64,000 bases of DNA from Mesobacterium_A hydrothermale (GCF_035818635.1 NZ_JAYLLH010000001.1:62001-126000); one strand, 5' to 3'. Positions 51,132-60,482 are shown, counted from the first letter of the stretch. Numbers and translations are program-made. The notes: generated from the letters alone by a model not told the origin.

Positions 51132-52088
51132 CTAGTCCGAGACCATGGCGCAGAGCAGTTCGAACATGACCGACACACCGAGATACGCGGTGGCGCCGGT
51201 GGCGTCGAAGGGCGGCGAGACTTCGACCATGTCGGCGCCGACGATGTTCAGCCCGGCCAGTTCGCGGACCACGGCCAGCGCTTCGAAACTGTTGGGGCCG
51301 CCGATTTCGGGCGTCCCGGTGCCGGGGGCGAAGGCCGGGTCGACGAAGTCGATGTCATAGCTGATGTAGGTCGGATCGCTGCCGACGATGGCACGCGCTT
51401 CGGCCATGACATCGGCATAGCCGCGGGCGAAATATTCCTCGATCGGGATGATGCGGATGCCGACGGATTTGGCGAAGTCGCGGTCCTCCATGTCATAGGC
51501 GGTGCCACGGATGCCGATCTGGACCACGCGTTTCGGGTCGAGCAGGCCTTCTTCCACGGCGCGGCGGAAAGGTGTGCCGTGGGTGTACAGGGTGCCGCCG
51601 AAATAGCTGTGGAAGAGGTCGGTGTGGCTGTCGAAATGGATCATCCCGACCGGTCGCTGGCGGGCCAGCGCGCGCAGCACCGGCAGGCTGGTCAGGTGGT
51701 CGCCGCCGGCAGTCAGCGGCCGGATGCCTTCCTGTACCAGCTGTTCGTAGAAGGCGGTGATCCGGGTCATGCTGTCCTGGATATCGGCCGGGTTGGGGCC
51801 GACGTCGCCAAGATCGGCGCAGTTGACCCGTTCGAACGGGCGGAGGCCGGTGATGCCGTTCTGTGCCCGGATCATGGTGGAGGCGTCGCGCAATTGGCGC
51901 GGCCCGTGGCGCGGGCCGGGGCGGTTGGTTGTGCCGCTGTCCCAGGGTACGCCCACCAGGCCGATCTGCACGTCGCCGAAGCGCGGGTGATCGGGGGCCA
52001 GGTGCGGCAGGCGCATGAAGGTGGGCACCCCCGCGAAGCGCGGCAGGTCAAACCCGGAGACGGGGTGGAAATAGGGATCAGAGGACAT
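51132..52088 (-). CDS. speB: Agmatinase (ureohydrolase family)
   Basis: The 318-residue enzyme starts at Met 52088. All metal-ligand motifs of the arginase/agmatinase family are present: AGGDHLTS, MIHFDSHTDLFHSY and YDIDFVDPAFAPGTGTPE. The Mn pair lies between them. It hydrolyses agmatine to putrescine and urea, or a related guanidino compound; alphaproteobacterial ureohydrolases vary in substrate, so guanidinobutyrase or similar is possible. It is monocistronic, convergent with arfB, with the C40 peptidase gene upstream on the same strand. Confidence 0.9.
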   Translation of the reverse strand: MSSDPYFHPVSGFDLPRFAGVPTFMRLPHLAPDHPRFGDVQIGLVGVPWDSGTTNRPGPRHGPRQLRDASTMIRAQNGITGLRPFERVNCADLGDVGPNPADIQDSMTRITAFYEQLVQEGIRPLTAGGDHLTSLPVLRALARQRPVGMIHFDSHTDLFHSYFGGTLYTHGTPFRRAVEEGLLDPKRVVQIGIRGTAYDMEDRDFAKSVGIRIIPIEEYFARGYADVMAEARAIVGSDPTYISYDIDFVDPAFAPGTGTPEIGGPNSFEALAVVRELAGLNIVGADMVEVSPPFDATGATAYLGVSVMFELLCAMVSD

Positions 52089-52166
52089 TGTCGGCTCCTT
52101 CGCGGTTGAGCGCAGACTGTCGGGCCGGGACGGGTTTGGCAAGGGTGCGCGGCGCGTGCTGGCGGG

Positions 52167-53021
52167 TCAGGACAACCGGGCGTGGCGGGTCAGCGGCCCG
52201 TCGCCCTGGGCGTCGATCCGGGTGAGGGCAGTGGCGATGGGTTCGTAAGCCACGGTCATGGTCCAGGCGTTGGCGTGAATCAGGGTGTCGGCGTCGACCG
52301 CCATGGCGACATGGCCTTTCCAGAAAAACAGGTCGCCGCGTGTCGCCGGCGTGCCGGGGGGCAGCGTCTGGCCCAGGGACTTTTCCTGCAGGTCGCTGTC
52401 GCCGGGGCAGTCGATGCCGCAGGCGTGCAGCGCGGTTTGCACGAGGCCGGAACAGTCGATGCCGAGCGCCGAGTTGCCGCCCCAGAGGTAGGGCGTGCCG
52501 AGCAGGCGTTCTGCGACGGTGACCGGATCGGAGTCCGGATGCGGGAGGGGGGCGAGGTTGTTGGCGCGGAACCACTTGGTGTCCGTTCCGATGCGGACCC
52601 CGGCCCAGGTGTCGACCTGTTCGGTCACCTGCACCGCGCTGTCGTAGGGCAGGACAACCGGTGTGCCCGGCTGCTTGACGCTGCGGCTGTCAAGGCCGAT
52701 GGCGCGGGCGACGGCGACGCGGTGGGTCCGCGGTTGCGCCGGGCCGAGGTGGTGCGCCGCGACCCAGCCGACATAGCCGTCGCGGGTGGCAAAGCCGAAG
52801 GCCCAGGGCCCCTGCGTGTCGAGCAGGGTAAAGCCCGCGCCGGTCAGCAACTGGCGGTCCCGCTTGCCGTCCGGGGCGTTCAGCAGGTCGACCGGGTGCG
52901 GGGCGGTGACCATCTGAGGGGTGCCGTCGGTGAACCTGTCCGCGGCAATCAGGCCTTGCAGGCTGCTGTGGGCGACGTGGCCGTTGCTGCGCAACGGGCG
53001 GCGATCGGTGGGGGCGGTCAC
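52167..53021 (-). CDS. C40 (NlpC/P60) cell-wall peptidase with SH3-like N-terminal domains
   Basis: The 284-residue protein has two SH3-like N-terminal domains (about residues 35-95 and 105-165). The NlpC/P60 domain has Cys in LGIDCSGLVQTAL, His in GHVAMAVD and a third residue near HANAW. It has no visible signal peptide, so it may be cytoplasmic or exported by another route. It should cleave gamma-D-Glu-mDAP or similar peptide bonds, perhaps in peptidoglycan recycling. Its start overlaps the stop of the M17 aminopeptidase gene (ATGA). The pairing suggests stepwise breakdown of muropeptides. Confidence 0.92.
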   Translation of the reverse strand: MTAPTDRRPLRSNGHVAHSSLQGLIAADRFTDGTPQMVTAPHPVDLLNAPDGKRDRQLLTGAGFTLLDTQGPWAFGFATRDGYVGWVAAHHLGPAQPRTHRVAVARAIGLDSRSVKQPGTPVVLPYDSAVQVTEQVDTWAGVRIGTDTKWFRANNLAPLPHPDSDPVTVAERLLGTPYLWGGNSALGIDCSGLVQTALHACGIDCPGDSDLQEKSLGQTLPPGTPATRGDLFFWKGHVAMAVDADTLIHANAWTMTVAYEPIATALTRIDAQGDGPLTRHARLS

Positions 53022-54403
53022 AGGCCCAGCACCTGCGGCAGCGCGTCGAGGATGGCGCGCGGGCCCTGACCGACGCCGCCCTTGGGGCGGGCGGGGGCGT
53101 TGGACGGGTTCCAGCCATAGATGTCGAAATGGGCATAGCGCGGCGTCGCCTCGACGAAGCGGCGCAGGAACAGGGCGGCGGTGATCGACCCCGCCATGCC
53201 GCCGCCGGGGGCGTTGTCGAGATCGGCGATGCCGGGTTCGATCATCGCTTCATAGGGGGTGTGGAAGGGCAGGCGCCAGACCGGATCGGCCATGCGCGGG
53301 GCAGAGTCGGCCAGGGCCTGCGCCACGTCGTCGTCATCGGTGAAGAACGGCGCGAGATCAGGACCGACGGCGACACGCGCGGCCCCGGTCAACGTGGCCA
53401 TGGAGATCAGGAAATCGGGCATCTCTTCGTCGGCATGGGCCAATGCGTCGGCCAGCACCAACCGGCCCTCGGCGTCGGTGTTGTTGATTTCCACGGTCAG
53501 ACCCTTGCGGCTGGTCAGGATGTCTCCGGGGCGGAAACTGTTGCCCGAGACCGCGTTTTCCACCGCCGGGATCAGCACGCGCAGGCGGATCGGCAGGTTC
53601 AGCGCCATGATCATGTGGGCCAGGCCCAGCACGTTGGCGGCGCCGCCCATGTCCTTTTTCATCAGCGCCATGGAAGAGCCCGGTTTCAGGTTCAGCCCGC
53701 CGGTGTCAAAGCAGACGCCCTTGCCCACCAGCGTCAGCGATGGGCCGGTATCGCCCCAGCGGATGTCGATCAGGCGCGGGTCGTCATCGGCGGCGCGGCC
53801 GACGGCGTGGATCATCGGGAAATTCTGCGCCAGCAGTGCCTTGCCCACGGTGACGCAGATCGTGGCGCCGAATTCGGTGGCAAGCGAGCGCGCCGCCTCT
53901 TCCAGCGCGGTCGGACCCATGTCAGAGGCCGGGGTATTGATCAGGTCGCGGATCCGGGCCTCTGCCGCGGCGTAGATCTGAAGGCGGTCGGCGTCGATGC
54001 CGTCGGGGGCCACCAGCCGGGCCTGCGCTGGTTTGCGGTCGCGGTAGCGGGCAAAGGCATAGCCGGTCAGCAACCAGCCAAGCGCCTCTTCCGCTTGTGC
54101 GGCGTCGGGCAGGCCCGAGGCGATGCGATAGGTGCCCGCGGGCAGGCCGGGCACGGCGGCGGCCAGCGCAAACCGGCCCCGGCGGCGCTGCGCCTTGGTA
54201 CCATAGCCGATCAGCACCGCCGCTGCGGTGCCGTCCTCGGACGGGATCGCCAGGCTGCTGCCGATGCCAGCGGAAAACCCGTTGGCGGTGACCCAGGCGC
54301 GGACGCGGTCGGACTGGCTGTCGGCCCAGGCATCGACCTGGTCAGGGGACAGGACGTGGACGGGACAGGCGTCGGCGTCGGGCAGGGCAAATTCGATGGG
54401 CAT
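53018..54403 (-). CDS. Leucyl aminopeptidase family (M17) protein
   Basis: The 461-residue protein starts at Met 54403 (MPIEFALPDADACPV); a 15-residue extension from 54448 is unsupported. The M17 signature NTDAEGRLVLADAL is complete. Metal and bicarbonate residues lie in VGKGVCFDTGGLNLKPGSSMALMKKDMGG, of which KGVCFDTGGL is the key part. It is an N-terminal exopeptidase with a two-metal centre, probably cytosolic. It overlaps the C40 peptidase gene by 4 bases, so the two are translationally coupled. A joint role in recycling wall peptides is inference. Confidence 0.93.
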   Translation of the reverse strand: MPIEFALPDADACPVHVLSPDQVDAWADSQSDRVRAWVTANGFSAGIGSSLAIPSEDGTAAAVLIGYGTKAQRRRGRFALAAAVPGLPAGTYRIASGLPDAAQAEEALGWLLTGYAFARYRDRKPAQARLVAPDGIDADRLQIYAAAEARIRDLINTPASDMGPTALEEAARSLATEFGATICVTVGKALLAQNFPMIHAVGRAADDDPRLIDIRWGDTGPSLTLVGKGVCFDTGGLNLKPGSSMALMKKDMGGAANVLGLAHMIMALNLPIRLRVLIPAVENAVSGNSFRPGDILTSRKGLTVEINNTDAEGRLVLADALAHADEEMPDFLISMATLTGAARVAVGPDLAPFFTDDDDVAQALADSAPRMADPVWRLPFHTPYEAMIEPGIADLDNAPGGGMAGSITAALFLRRFVEATPRYAHFDIYGWNPSNAPARPKGGVGQGPRAILDALPQVLGL

Positions 54404-54473
54404 CTTGCGGGTTCCTTGGGCACTTGCCTGACAAGGGTACCTGCCCAAGGCGCGGCTGCAAGCGGAATTGGTG

Positions 54474-54872
54474 TCAGACCAACTGGTCGTGGGTGTCCCA
54501 GATCGCGGTCAGCGACTGTTCCCCGACCCGGATCAACCGCGCGGTGGTGGCCTGCAACGCGGTGCGGTCGCCATCGTCCAGGCATTGCTGCACGTCGCCG
54601 GCGACCCGTACAAGGCCCGCCAGCCCGATCTGTGCAGCAATGGCCGCCACAGAGCGAGCCGTGCGATGCAGATCTTTCATGTCTCCGGTTTCCAGAAATC
54701 GTTCGACCCTGCCCAACCTTTGGCCCAGTTCCTCGAGCGCGCGACAGATGACGCCTTCGGCCACGCTGGTGCCCAGTTGTGCCCGGAGCAGGTCAATCTG
54801 ATCGGATTCCACAAATGCCCGTTCTTTCACGGGCAGCACTGTAATTTGTCCCACCGGGACCCCCTTGATCAC
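54474..54872 (-). CDS. Hypothetical protein resembling an HPt domain
   Basis: The 132-residue protein is all-helical. The segment DLHRTARSVAAIAAQIGLAGLVRVAGDV has the spacing of a histidine phosphotransfer site (H-x3-x-S/G-x-A with a small residue after), with His as possible phosphoacceptor. The end, RVGEQSLTAIWD, is a block I recall from unannotated Rhodobacteraceae homologues. I do not recognise a named family. It is monocistronic. The orphan hybrid kinase at 40296 lacks an HPt, but nothing links the two. If the His is not conserved, the resemblance is only structural. Confidence 0.6.
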   Translation of the reverse strand: MIKGVPVGQITVLPVKERAFVESDQIDLLRAQLGTSVAEGVICRALEELGQRLGRVERFLETGDMKDLHRTARSVAAIAAQIGLAGLVRVAGDVQQCLDDGDRTALQATTARLIRVGEQSLTAIWDTHDQLV

Positions 54873-54995
54873 TCACCGGGGGCAAGAATGCGTGTCGGGG
54901 GTTCCCAAACGGTTAGCCGCGTTTCATCTTTTCTCTCGAATTTCGGGTGAATCCTGCGTATCGACACGACGACTCAGAACAGGAGAGACCTTGAT

Positions 54996-55643
54996 ATGCC
55001 CGCACGTGCGCTGCCGTCCTATCTGATCCAACGTTACCAGGGCTGGAAGGCCACGACCTATGCCGAGAATGGCGCATGGTACAAGCGGCTGGCAAGCGAA
55101 GGCCAACGTCCGCGGGCAATGGTGATTTCGTGCTGCGATTCGCGTGTACATGTGACGGCGATCTTTGGCGCCGACACCGGCGAATTCTTCATCCACCGCA
55201 ATATCGCGAACCTTGTTCCGCCGTACGAGCCTGACGGGCAGCAACACGGCACCTCTGCCGCGGTGGAATACGCGGTGACGGCGCTGAAGGTGTCGCACCT
55301 GATCGTGATGGGGCATTCGAACTGCGGCGGGGTTCAGGGCTGCCTGGACATGTGCACCGGCAAGGCGCCGCATCTGGAAGAAACGTCAAGCTTCGTCGGG
55401 CGCTGGATGGATATTCTGCGGCCCGGCTTCGACCGGGTGGCGGGCATCGCGGACGATGCCGAAAAGGCGCGCGCGCTGGAGAAAGAGGCCGTCGTTGTCT
55501 CGCTTGAGAATCTGATGAGCTTTCCCTTCGTCAAGGCCGCCGTCGAGGCGGGCGACCTGACCCTGCACGGGCTGTGGAACGAAATCGGCGCGGGCGAGCT
55601 GGAGTGGTACGACAGCAAGACCGGGACCTATCAGCCGGTCTGA
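54996..55643 (+). CDS. Beta-class carbonic anhydrase
   Basis: The 215-residue enzyme has GGAGAG before its ATG. Zinc ligands are Cys47 (CCDSRVH), His107 and Cys110 (GHSNCGG). The Asp48-Arg50 dyad that controls water activation is present. The rest (FFIHRNIANLVPPYEP, then SAAVEYAV) is typical of the cab/Can type. It interconverts CO2 and bicarbonate, needed for carboxylation reactions and pH balance. It stands alone, with a hypothetical gene convergent 3 bases beyond its stop. Confidence 0.95.
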   Translation: MPARALPSYLIQRYQGWKATTYAENGAWYKRLASEGQRPRAMVISCCDSRVHVTAIFGADTGEFFIHRNIANLVPPYEPDGQQHGTSAAVEYAVTALKVSHLIVMGHSNCGGVQGCLDMCTGKAPHLEETSSFVGRWMDILRPGFDRVAGIADDAEKARALEKEAVVVSLENLMSFPFVKAAVEAGDLTLHGLWNEIGAGELEWYDSKTGTYQPV

Positions 55644-55646
55644 GCC

Positions 55647-55985
55647 TTAGACCTGCAACGCCGCAGTGGTGCCGCCCGGCGCCATGCTGACCACCGGCCG
55701 GCCGATGCGGCCTGCCAGGCTGCGCAGCGGCACGCCCAGCGATTGGCCAGTGCAGATCGCGCTGCCGGAGTCGCGGTCGATCACAACGAGGCGGCCGTGG
55801 CGCAGAGCCAGGCCATAGCCCTTTTCCCCCAGCTTCTGGGTCAGCCCCCGCCAGTCGGTGGCGGTTTCGAAGATCGGGGTCAGGAAGCCGCGCAGCAACA
55901 ACAGCGATTCACTGTCGAGCGGGGCGGGCAGGGCGTCGGACTGCTGGCCGTGCCAGTCTGTATCGAGGTTCGGTTGCATGTGCAT
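55647..55985 (-). CDS. Conserved hypothetical protein (112 aa)
   Basis: I start it at Met 55985, behind AGGAG with a 7-base gap. The product is soluble, beginning MHMQPNLDTDWHGQQSDALP. The second half, GYGLALRHGRLVVIDRDSG followed by ICTGQSLGVPLRSLAGRIGRP, has a short beta hairpin and a helix that I recall from unnamed Rhodobacteraceae proteins and from relaxase C-termini. No catalytic motif is visible. A perfect palindrome (56106-56119) lies about 120 bases upstream. Function unknown. Confidence 0.65.
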   Translation of the reverse strand: MHMQPNLDTDWHGQQSDALPAPLDSESLLLLRGFLTPIFETATDWRGLTQKLGEKGYGLALRHGRLVVIDRDSGSAICTGQSLGVPLRSLAGRIGRPVVSMAPGGTTAALQV

Positions 55986-56105
55986 GGTCGGTCTCCTGCA
56001 TGTGCAATCAGGCTGGGCGCGGATTCGGGCCGGAAAAGGGCCGGTGCGGACCGATTTTGCGGCTGGCGGGGGGATTCTTGCGGGCGGTTGCTGCAAGCAA
56101 CGCCT

Positions 56106-56119
56106 TGTTTGCGCAAACA
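56106..56119. promoter_or_regulatory. Perfect palindrome TGTTTGCGCAAACA
   Basis: This 14-base perfect palindrome sits between the asd terminator and the hypothetical gene at 55985. The central CG symmetry is like LacI-family operators. It could be a transcription-factor site for the hypothetical gene; no regulator gene is nearby. Confidence 0.35.
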
Positions 56120-56140
56120 TATTTTCCGGCCGATCCGGCA

Positions 56141-56172
56141 AAGAAAAAGGGCGGCCCGCGGGACCGCCCCTT
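56141..56172 (-). terminator. Rho-independent terminator after asd
   Basis: On the minus strand AAGGGGCGGT and the opposing CCGCCC arm form a stable GC-rich hairpin that ends in TTTTTCTT. It lies 23 bases beyond the asd stop. Confidence 0.8.
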
Positions 56173-56194
56173 GCAATCGTTTCCGGTCGGACGA

Positions 56195-57217
56195 TCAGCC
56201 CTTCTTCAGGCACTCGCGGCCAAGAAGTTCGGCGATCTGCACCGCGTTCAGCGCCGCGCCCTTGCGCAGGTTGTCGGACACGCACCACAGGTTCAGCCCG
56301 TTCTCGATGGTCGAATCCTGGCGGATGCGGCTTATGAAAGTGGCGAAATCGCCGACGCATTCCTTCGGCGTGACGTAGCCGCCGTTCTCGCGCTTGTCGA
56401 TTACCATGATCCCCGGTGCTTCACGCAGGATGTCGCGGGCTTCATCCTCGTCCAGGAATTCTTCGGTTTCGATGTTCACCGCTTCGGAGTGACCGACGAA
56501 GACCGGCACCCGCACGCACGTCGCGGTGACCTTGATCTTGGGGTCGATGATCTTCTTGGTCTCGGCCACCATCTTCCACTCTTCCTTGGTCGAGCCGTCG
56601 TCCATGAAGACATCGATGTGGGGGATGACGTTGAACGCGATTTCCTTGGTGAACTTCTTGGCCGGCACGTCGGCGGTGGGGTTGTAGACCGCCTTGGTCT
56701 GTTCCCACAACTCGTCCATGCCGTCCTTGCCCGCACCCGACACCGACTGGTAGGTCGAAACGACGACGCGCTTGATCGTGGCGCGGTCGTGCAGCGGCTT
56801 GAGCGCGACAACCATCTGCGCGGTCGAGCAGTTCGGGTTGGCGATGATGTTCTTCTTGGCATAGCCATGGACCGCCTGGGGGTTCACCTCGGGGACGATC
56901 AGCGGAACGTCGGGGTCGTAACGATAGAGCGACGAGTTGTCGATCACCACGCAACCGGCGGCCGCGGCCTTGGGCGCGTATTCCTTGGTCGGACCAGAGC
57001 CGACGGCAAACAGCGCCATGTCCCAGCCGGTGAAATCGAACGTGTCCAGATCCTTGGTTTTCAGGGTGGTGTCGCCAAAGCTGACCTCGGTGCCAAGGGA
57101 TTTTCGCGACGCGAGCGCGGCGATCTTGTCGACCGGGAACTGGCGCTCGGCCAGGATGTTCAGCATTTCACGGCCCACGTTTCCCGTGGCACCGACGACT
57201 ACGACCTTGTAGCCCAT
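56195..57217 (-). CDS. asd: Aspartate-semialdehyde dehydrogenase
   Basis: The 340-residue NADPH enzyme reduces aspartyl phosphate to aspartate semialdehyde, the branch point to lysine, threonine, methionine and mDAP. The Rossmann motif VVGATGNVGREML begins the protein. Catalytic Cys130 is in NPNCSTAQM, and the ESGTG-like loop is replaced here by VSGAGKDGMDELW. The catalytic His lies in the segment VFVGHSEAVNIET. Length is standard. It is divergent from the CapD-type gene, with a 437-base region between them. DapD lies 4 kb away. Confidence 0.94.
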   Translation of the reverse strand: MGYKVVVVGATGNVGREMLNILAERQFPVDKIAALASRKSLGTEVSFGDTTLKTKDLDTFDFTGWDMALFAVGSGPTKEYAPKAAAAGCVVIDNSSLYRYDPDVPLIVPEVNPQAVHGYAKKNIIANPNCSTAQMVVALKPLHDRATIKRVVVSTYQSVSGAGKDGMDELWEQTKAVYNPTADVPAKKFTKEIAFNVIPHIDVFMDDGSTKEEWKMVAETKKIIDPKIKVTATCVRVPVFVGHSEAVNIETEEFLDEDEARDILREAPGIMVIDKRENGGYVTPKECVGDFATFISRIRQDSTIENGLNLWCVSDNLRKGAALNAVQIAELLGRECLKKG

Positions 57218-57654
57218 GGTCTTACTCCTTTTACGGTCAGCCGGGCCGGACGCGACATGCGCGCGGCGCGGACTGGCGCGCCTCTTACCGCAGGCGGGGC
57301 GTAGGTGAAAGGGGTTTGGCCGCGGGTTGCGCGGATTTCATGACCTGCGCAAAAAACGGGCACGCTTTTTGGTTGCGCTATCATCGAAATCGAGGGATTT
57401 TGCCCGTGAAGCGGGCGTCGATCCACGTCTTGACCAAAAAAGACGCATTAACCCTCGTTTCACCGGTGGAAATTCGCCGGTCTTTGCAGGTGCAGAAAAA
57501 CTTTGCTTGTCCAAGCTTTGTGCAAATCGGTATAGAGATGCTGAGTATTTAAGATGGCGTTTTGGATTCAGTACGATTCTGTGCGGGTTCTGTGTGTGCT
57601 CCGTGGGTGTTTGCGGAACAAGAAAGAGCGGCGGTTATCGCGAGGGAACACGAA
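57218..57654. other. Long AT-richer divergent intergenic region
   Basis: No gene is supported between asd and the CapD-type epimerase. The region is AT-richer than its flanks. It contains an inverted repeat, GCGCAAAAAA... to ...TTTTTGGTTGCGC (about 57346-57378), that could be a terminator-like or regulatory hairpin. It presumably holds both divergent promoters. Confidence 0.45.
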
Positions 57655-59526
57655 TTGCTTTATCGGTTCGTCACATCATTGAACTGGCGGCAGAAGGGCG
57701 GGATTTTCCTTCTGCTTGACGTCCTCTCGGTCGTCGTCGCGTTCGTGACGTCCGTTTACCTGATGATGCCGTCTTACCGGTTCAGCGCGACGCTCTATGA
57801 TCTTCTGCCGATGCTGGCGTTTCTGGCCGCGCTGAGCGTGCTGGTCGCCGTGCGCCTGGACCTGCCGTACCTGCGGCTGAACGCCTACGAGTCGCGCGGG
57901 CTGCACCGTACGGTGCAAATGGCGATCGTGCTGGGCGCGTCGGGGGCGCTGATCAACCAGTTCCTGCAAGTCAACGTACCGCTGTCGCTGTTTTTCGTGT
58001 TTACGCTGATGGTCGCATTCCTGGGGATCACGTCGCGGCTGGCGCTGCGGCAGATCACACTGTGGATCTACAGCCAGAACAATGACCGGATGCGGGTTCT
58101 GATCTATGGCGCGGGCCAGACCGGGCAGCAGCTTGTCGCGGCGCTGCGCACCGACGACAAGGTCGTTCCCGTGGCGTTCATCGACGACAATCCCACTATT
58201 CAAAGCCTGACCGCCGCAGGGTTGCCGGTGTTTGCCCCCAGCAGCATCACCGAACTGGTGCGCGAGAAGAAAATCGACCGCGTGGTTCTGGCGATGCCGT
58301 CGCTGAGTCAGCCGCGGCAGGCGCGCATCGCTCATGGGCTGCGCGAAATGGGCTGCGAGGTTCATGCGCTGCCATCCTTCGCCGAACTGGTGGGCAGCGG
58401 TGACCTGGACAAGCGGTCGACTCCGGTGGCAATGGACGACCTGCTGGGCCGGACCGGTCTGGCCTCGGAGTTGCCCGGCGTCAGCCATGCCTACAGCAAC
58501 CGCCGCATTCTGATCACCGGGGCCGGCGGGTCGATCGGATCAGAGCTTTGCCGCCAGTTGATCGCCTGCAAGCCCGAGCGTGTGGTGCTGCTCGATCACA
58601 GCGAGCTGGCGCTTTACAGCATTGACAAGGAACTGCGCGACCTGACCACCGGACTGAAGATCGTTCCGGTTCTGGGCTCGGTCTGTGACGAGGACCTGGT
58701 GCGCCAGACGCTGGTCGAGCACGAGATCGACGTGGTTTTGCATGCTGCGGCCTACAAGCATCTGCCGATGGTGCAAACCAACGTGATCTCTGGCCTGAAC
58801 AACAATGTGATCGGCACCAAGATCATGGCCGACGCGTCGCGCGAGGCAGGGGTCGAGCGGTTCATCCTGGTGTCGTCGGACAAGGCGGTGCGCCCGACCA
58901 ACGTGATGGGCGCGTCGAAACGTCTTGCGGAACTGGTGGTGCAGGACCTGGCGACGCGGTCTGACAATACGATGTTTTCGATGGTGCGGTTCGGCAACGT
59001 GCTGGGCTCTTCGGGGTCCGTCGTGCCGCTGTTCGAGGAACAGATTTCCCGTGGCGGTCCCGTGACGCTGACACATGGCGCGGTCACCCGCTATTTCATG
59101 ACGATTTCCGAAGCGGCGCGGCTGGTGCTGCTGGCGGGATCGTTCGCGCGTGGCGGTGACGTCTTTGTTCTGGACATGGGCGACCCGGTGCCGATCAAAC
59201 GCCTGGCGCAACAGATGATCGAGGCAGCGGGCTATACCGTGCGCGACCGTCATAACCCCAACGGCGATATCGAGATCAAGATCACCGGGCTGCGCCCCGG
59301 CGAGAAGCTGCACGAAGAATTGCTGATCTCTCCTGACATGCTGACCACCCCGCACAACAAGATCCTGCGGGCACAGGAAAGCTATTTGTCGGAAATCGAG
59401 ATGGCGACCGCGCTCAAGGACCTGCGCAGGTCGATCGAAGGGCGAGACGTGGACGGCGCAATGGCGGTGATCAACCGCTGGGTCGAAAGCAGCGTCGAGA
59501 AAAAGCCGAGCCGCGTAACCTCTTAA
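57655..59526 (+). CDS. FlaA1/CapD-type nucleotide-sugar epimerase/dehydratase with membrane N-terminus
   Basis: I prefer TTG 57655, with GAGGG 8 bases upstream, giving 623 residues starting LLYRFVTSLNWRQKG; a longer frame from TTG 57562 adds hydrophilic residues. Four N-terminal membrane helices (residues 10-130) are followed by a CoA-binding-like Rossmann segment (LIYGAGQTGQQL). The C-terminal SDR domain has ITGAGGSIGSELC and SSDKAVRPTNVMGASKR. It is the WbpM/CapD type of UDP-GlcNAc 4,6-dehydratase that starts synthesis of rare sugars for capsule or O-antigen. No other polysaccharide gene lies in the window. Confidence 0.9.
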   Translation: MLYRFVTSLNWRQKGGIFLLLDVLSVVVAFVTSVYLMMPSYRFSATLYDLLPMLAFLAALSVLVAVRLDLPYLRLNAYESRGLHRTVQMAIVLGASGALINQFLQVNVPLSLFFVFTLMVAFLGITSRLALRQITLWIYSQNNDRMRVLIYGAGQTGQQLVAALRTDDKVVPVAFIDDNPTIQSLTAAGLPVFAPSSITELVREKKIDRVVLAMPSLSQPRQARIAHGLREMGCEVHALPSFAELVGSGDLDKRSTPVAMDDLLGRTGLASELPGVSHAYSNRRILITGAGGSIGSELCRQLIACKPERVVLLDHSELALYSIDKELRDLTTGLKIVPVLGSVCDEDLVRQTLVEHEIDVVLHAAAYKHLPMVQTNVISGLNNNVIGTKIMADASREAGVERFILVSSDKAVRPTNVMGASKRLAELVVQDLATRSDNTMFSMVRFGNVLGSSGSVVPLFEEQISRGGPVTLTHGAVTRYFMTISEAARLVLLAGSFARGGDVFVLDMGDPVPIKRLAQQMIEAAGYTVRDRHNPNGDIEIKITGLRPGEKLHEELLISPDMLTTPHNKILRAQESYLSEIEMATALKDLRRSIEGRDVDGAMAVINRWVESSVEKKPSRVTS

Positions 59527-59568
59527 AGACTGGCCCGCAAGGCTTGAAGCGTAAGGTCAGGCGGGGCG

Positions 59569-60411
59569 TCAGCGCCCCGGTATGTCCTCTCTTGGCGCGA
59601 CAGGCCCCCAGGTGTCGATGATCTGTACCGCCTCTTCGGCGGTTTCGACAAACCGGAACAGGTCCAGATCCTCGGTGGAAATTGTCCCGGCCTCGGCCAG
59701 GGCGTCCCAGTTGATGATCTTTTCCCAGAACGCGCGCCCGAACAGCAGGAACGGCACCCGCCGCATCCGGCCAGTCTGGATCAGGGTCAGCGCCTCGAAC
59801 ATTTCATCCAGCGTACCAAAGCCGCCGGGAAAGACGCAGATCGCGCAGGCGCGCATCAGGAAATGCATCTTGCGGATCGCGAAATAGTGGAAGTTGAAGC
59901 ACAGCTCTGGCGTGACATGCGGGTTCGGGGCCTGTTCATGCGGCAGCACGATGTTGAGCCCGATCGAAATGCCGCCCGCGTCCGCCGCGCCCTGGTTGCC
60001 TGCCGCCATCACGCCGGGGCCACCACCGGTAACCACCACGTTTTCGCGGTTGTTCGAAGCGACCGAGCGTTCCGTCATCAACCGGGCGAAGTCCCGCGCG
60101 ACGTCATAGAACCGCGACAGTTCGGCCAAGGCCGGGGTCTTGGCGCTGGCTTTGTTGGCGGGTTCGGGGATGCGCGCGCCGCCGAACAGGACAACCGTCG
60201 AGGCGATCCCCTTTTCGTCCAGCAGAAGCTGCGGTTTCAGCAATTCCAGCTGCAGGCGGACCGGACGCAGTTCGTCGCGACACAGGAAATCGTCATCGGC
60301 AAAGGCCAGTCGATAGGTCGGGGACCGGGTCTGCGCCGTGTCGGGCACATGGCCCGCGGTGTCGCGGTCAAGATGGGCGTCGCGGAAAATGCTGTGGCGG
60401 TCTTCGGTCAT
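59569..60411 (-). CDS. LOG-family (TIGR00730-type) Rossmann protein
   Basis: The 280-residue protein starts at Met 60411 with AAGGAA 6 bases before; Met codons at 60432 and 60438 are alternatives. It has the two LOG hallmarks: GGGPGVMAAGNQGA and PGGFGTLDEMFE. The Arg and Glu of these bind nucleotide. The family includes cytokinin-riboside phosphoribohydrolases (lonely guy) and related nucleotide hydrolases. This longer form with an N-terminal extension (about 80 residues before the core) is a separate subgroup, and its substrate is not certain. It is divergent from the PLP dehydratase. Confidence 0.92.
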   Translation of the reverse strand: MTEDRHSIFRDAHLDRDTAGHVPDTAQTRSPTYRLAFADDDFLCRDELRPVRLQLELLKPQLLLDEKGIASTVVLFGGARIPEPANKASAKTPALAELSRFYDVARDFARLMTERSVASNNRENVVVTGGGPGVMAAGNQGAADAGGISIGLNIVLPHEQAPNPHVTPELCFNFHYFAIRKMHFLMRACAICVFPGGFGTLDEMFEALTLIQTGRMRRVPFLLFGRAFWEKIINWDALAEAGTISTEDLDLFRFVETAEEAVQIIDTWGPVAPREDIPGR

Positions 60412-60482
60412 CTGGGTTTCCTTGTTCACCATCCTCAATGCCTATAGCGTCCGGTGCAAATGCACCAGAGCAGGGGACGGCA

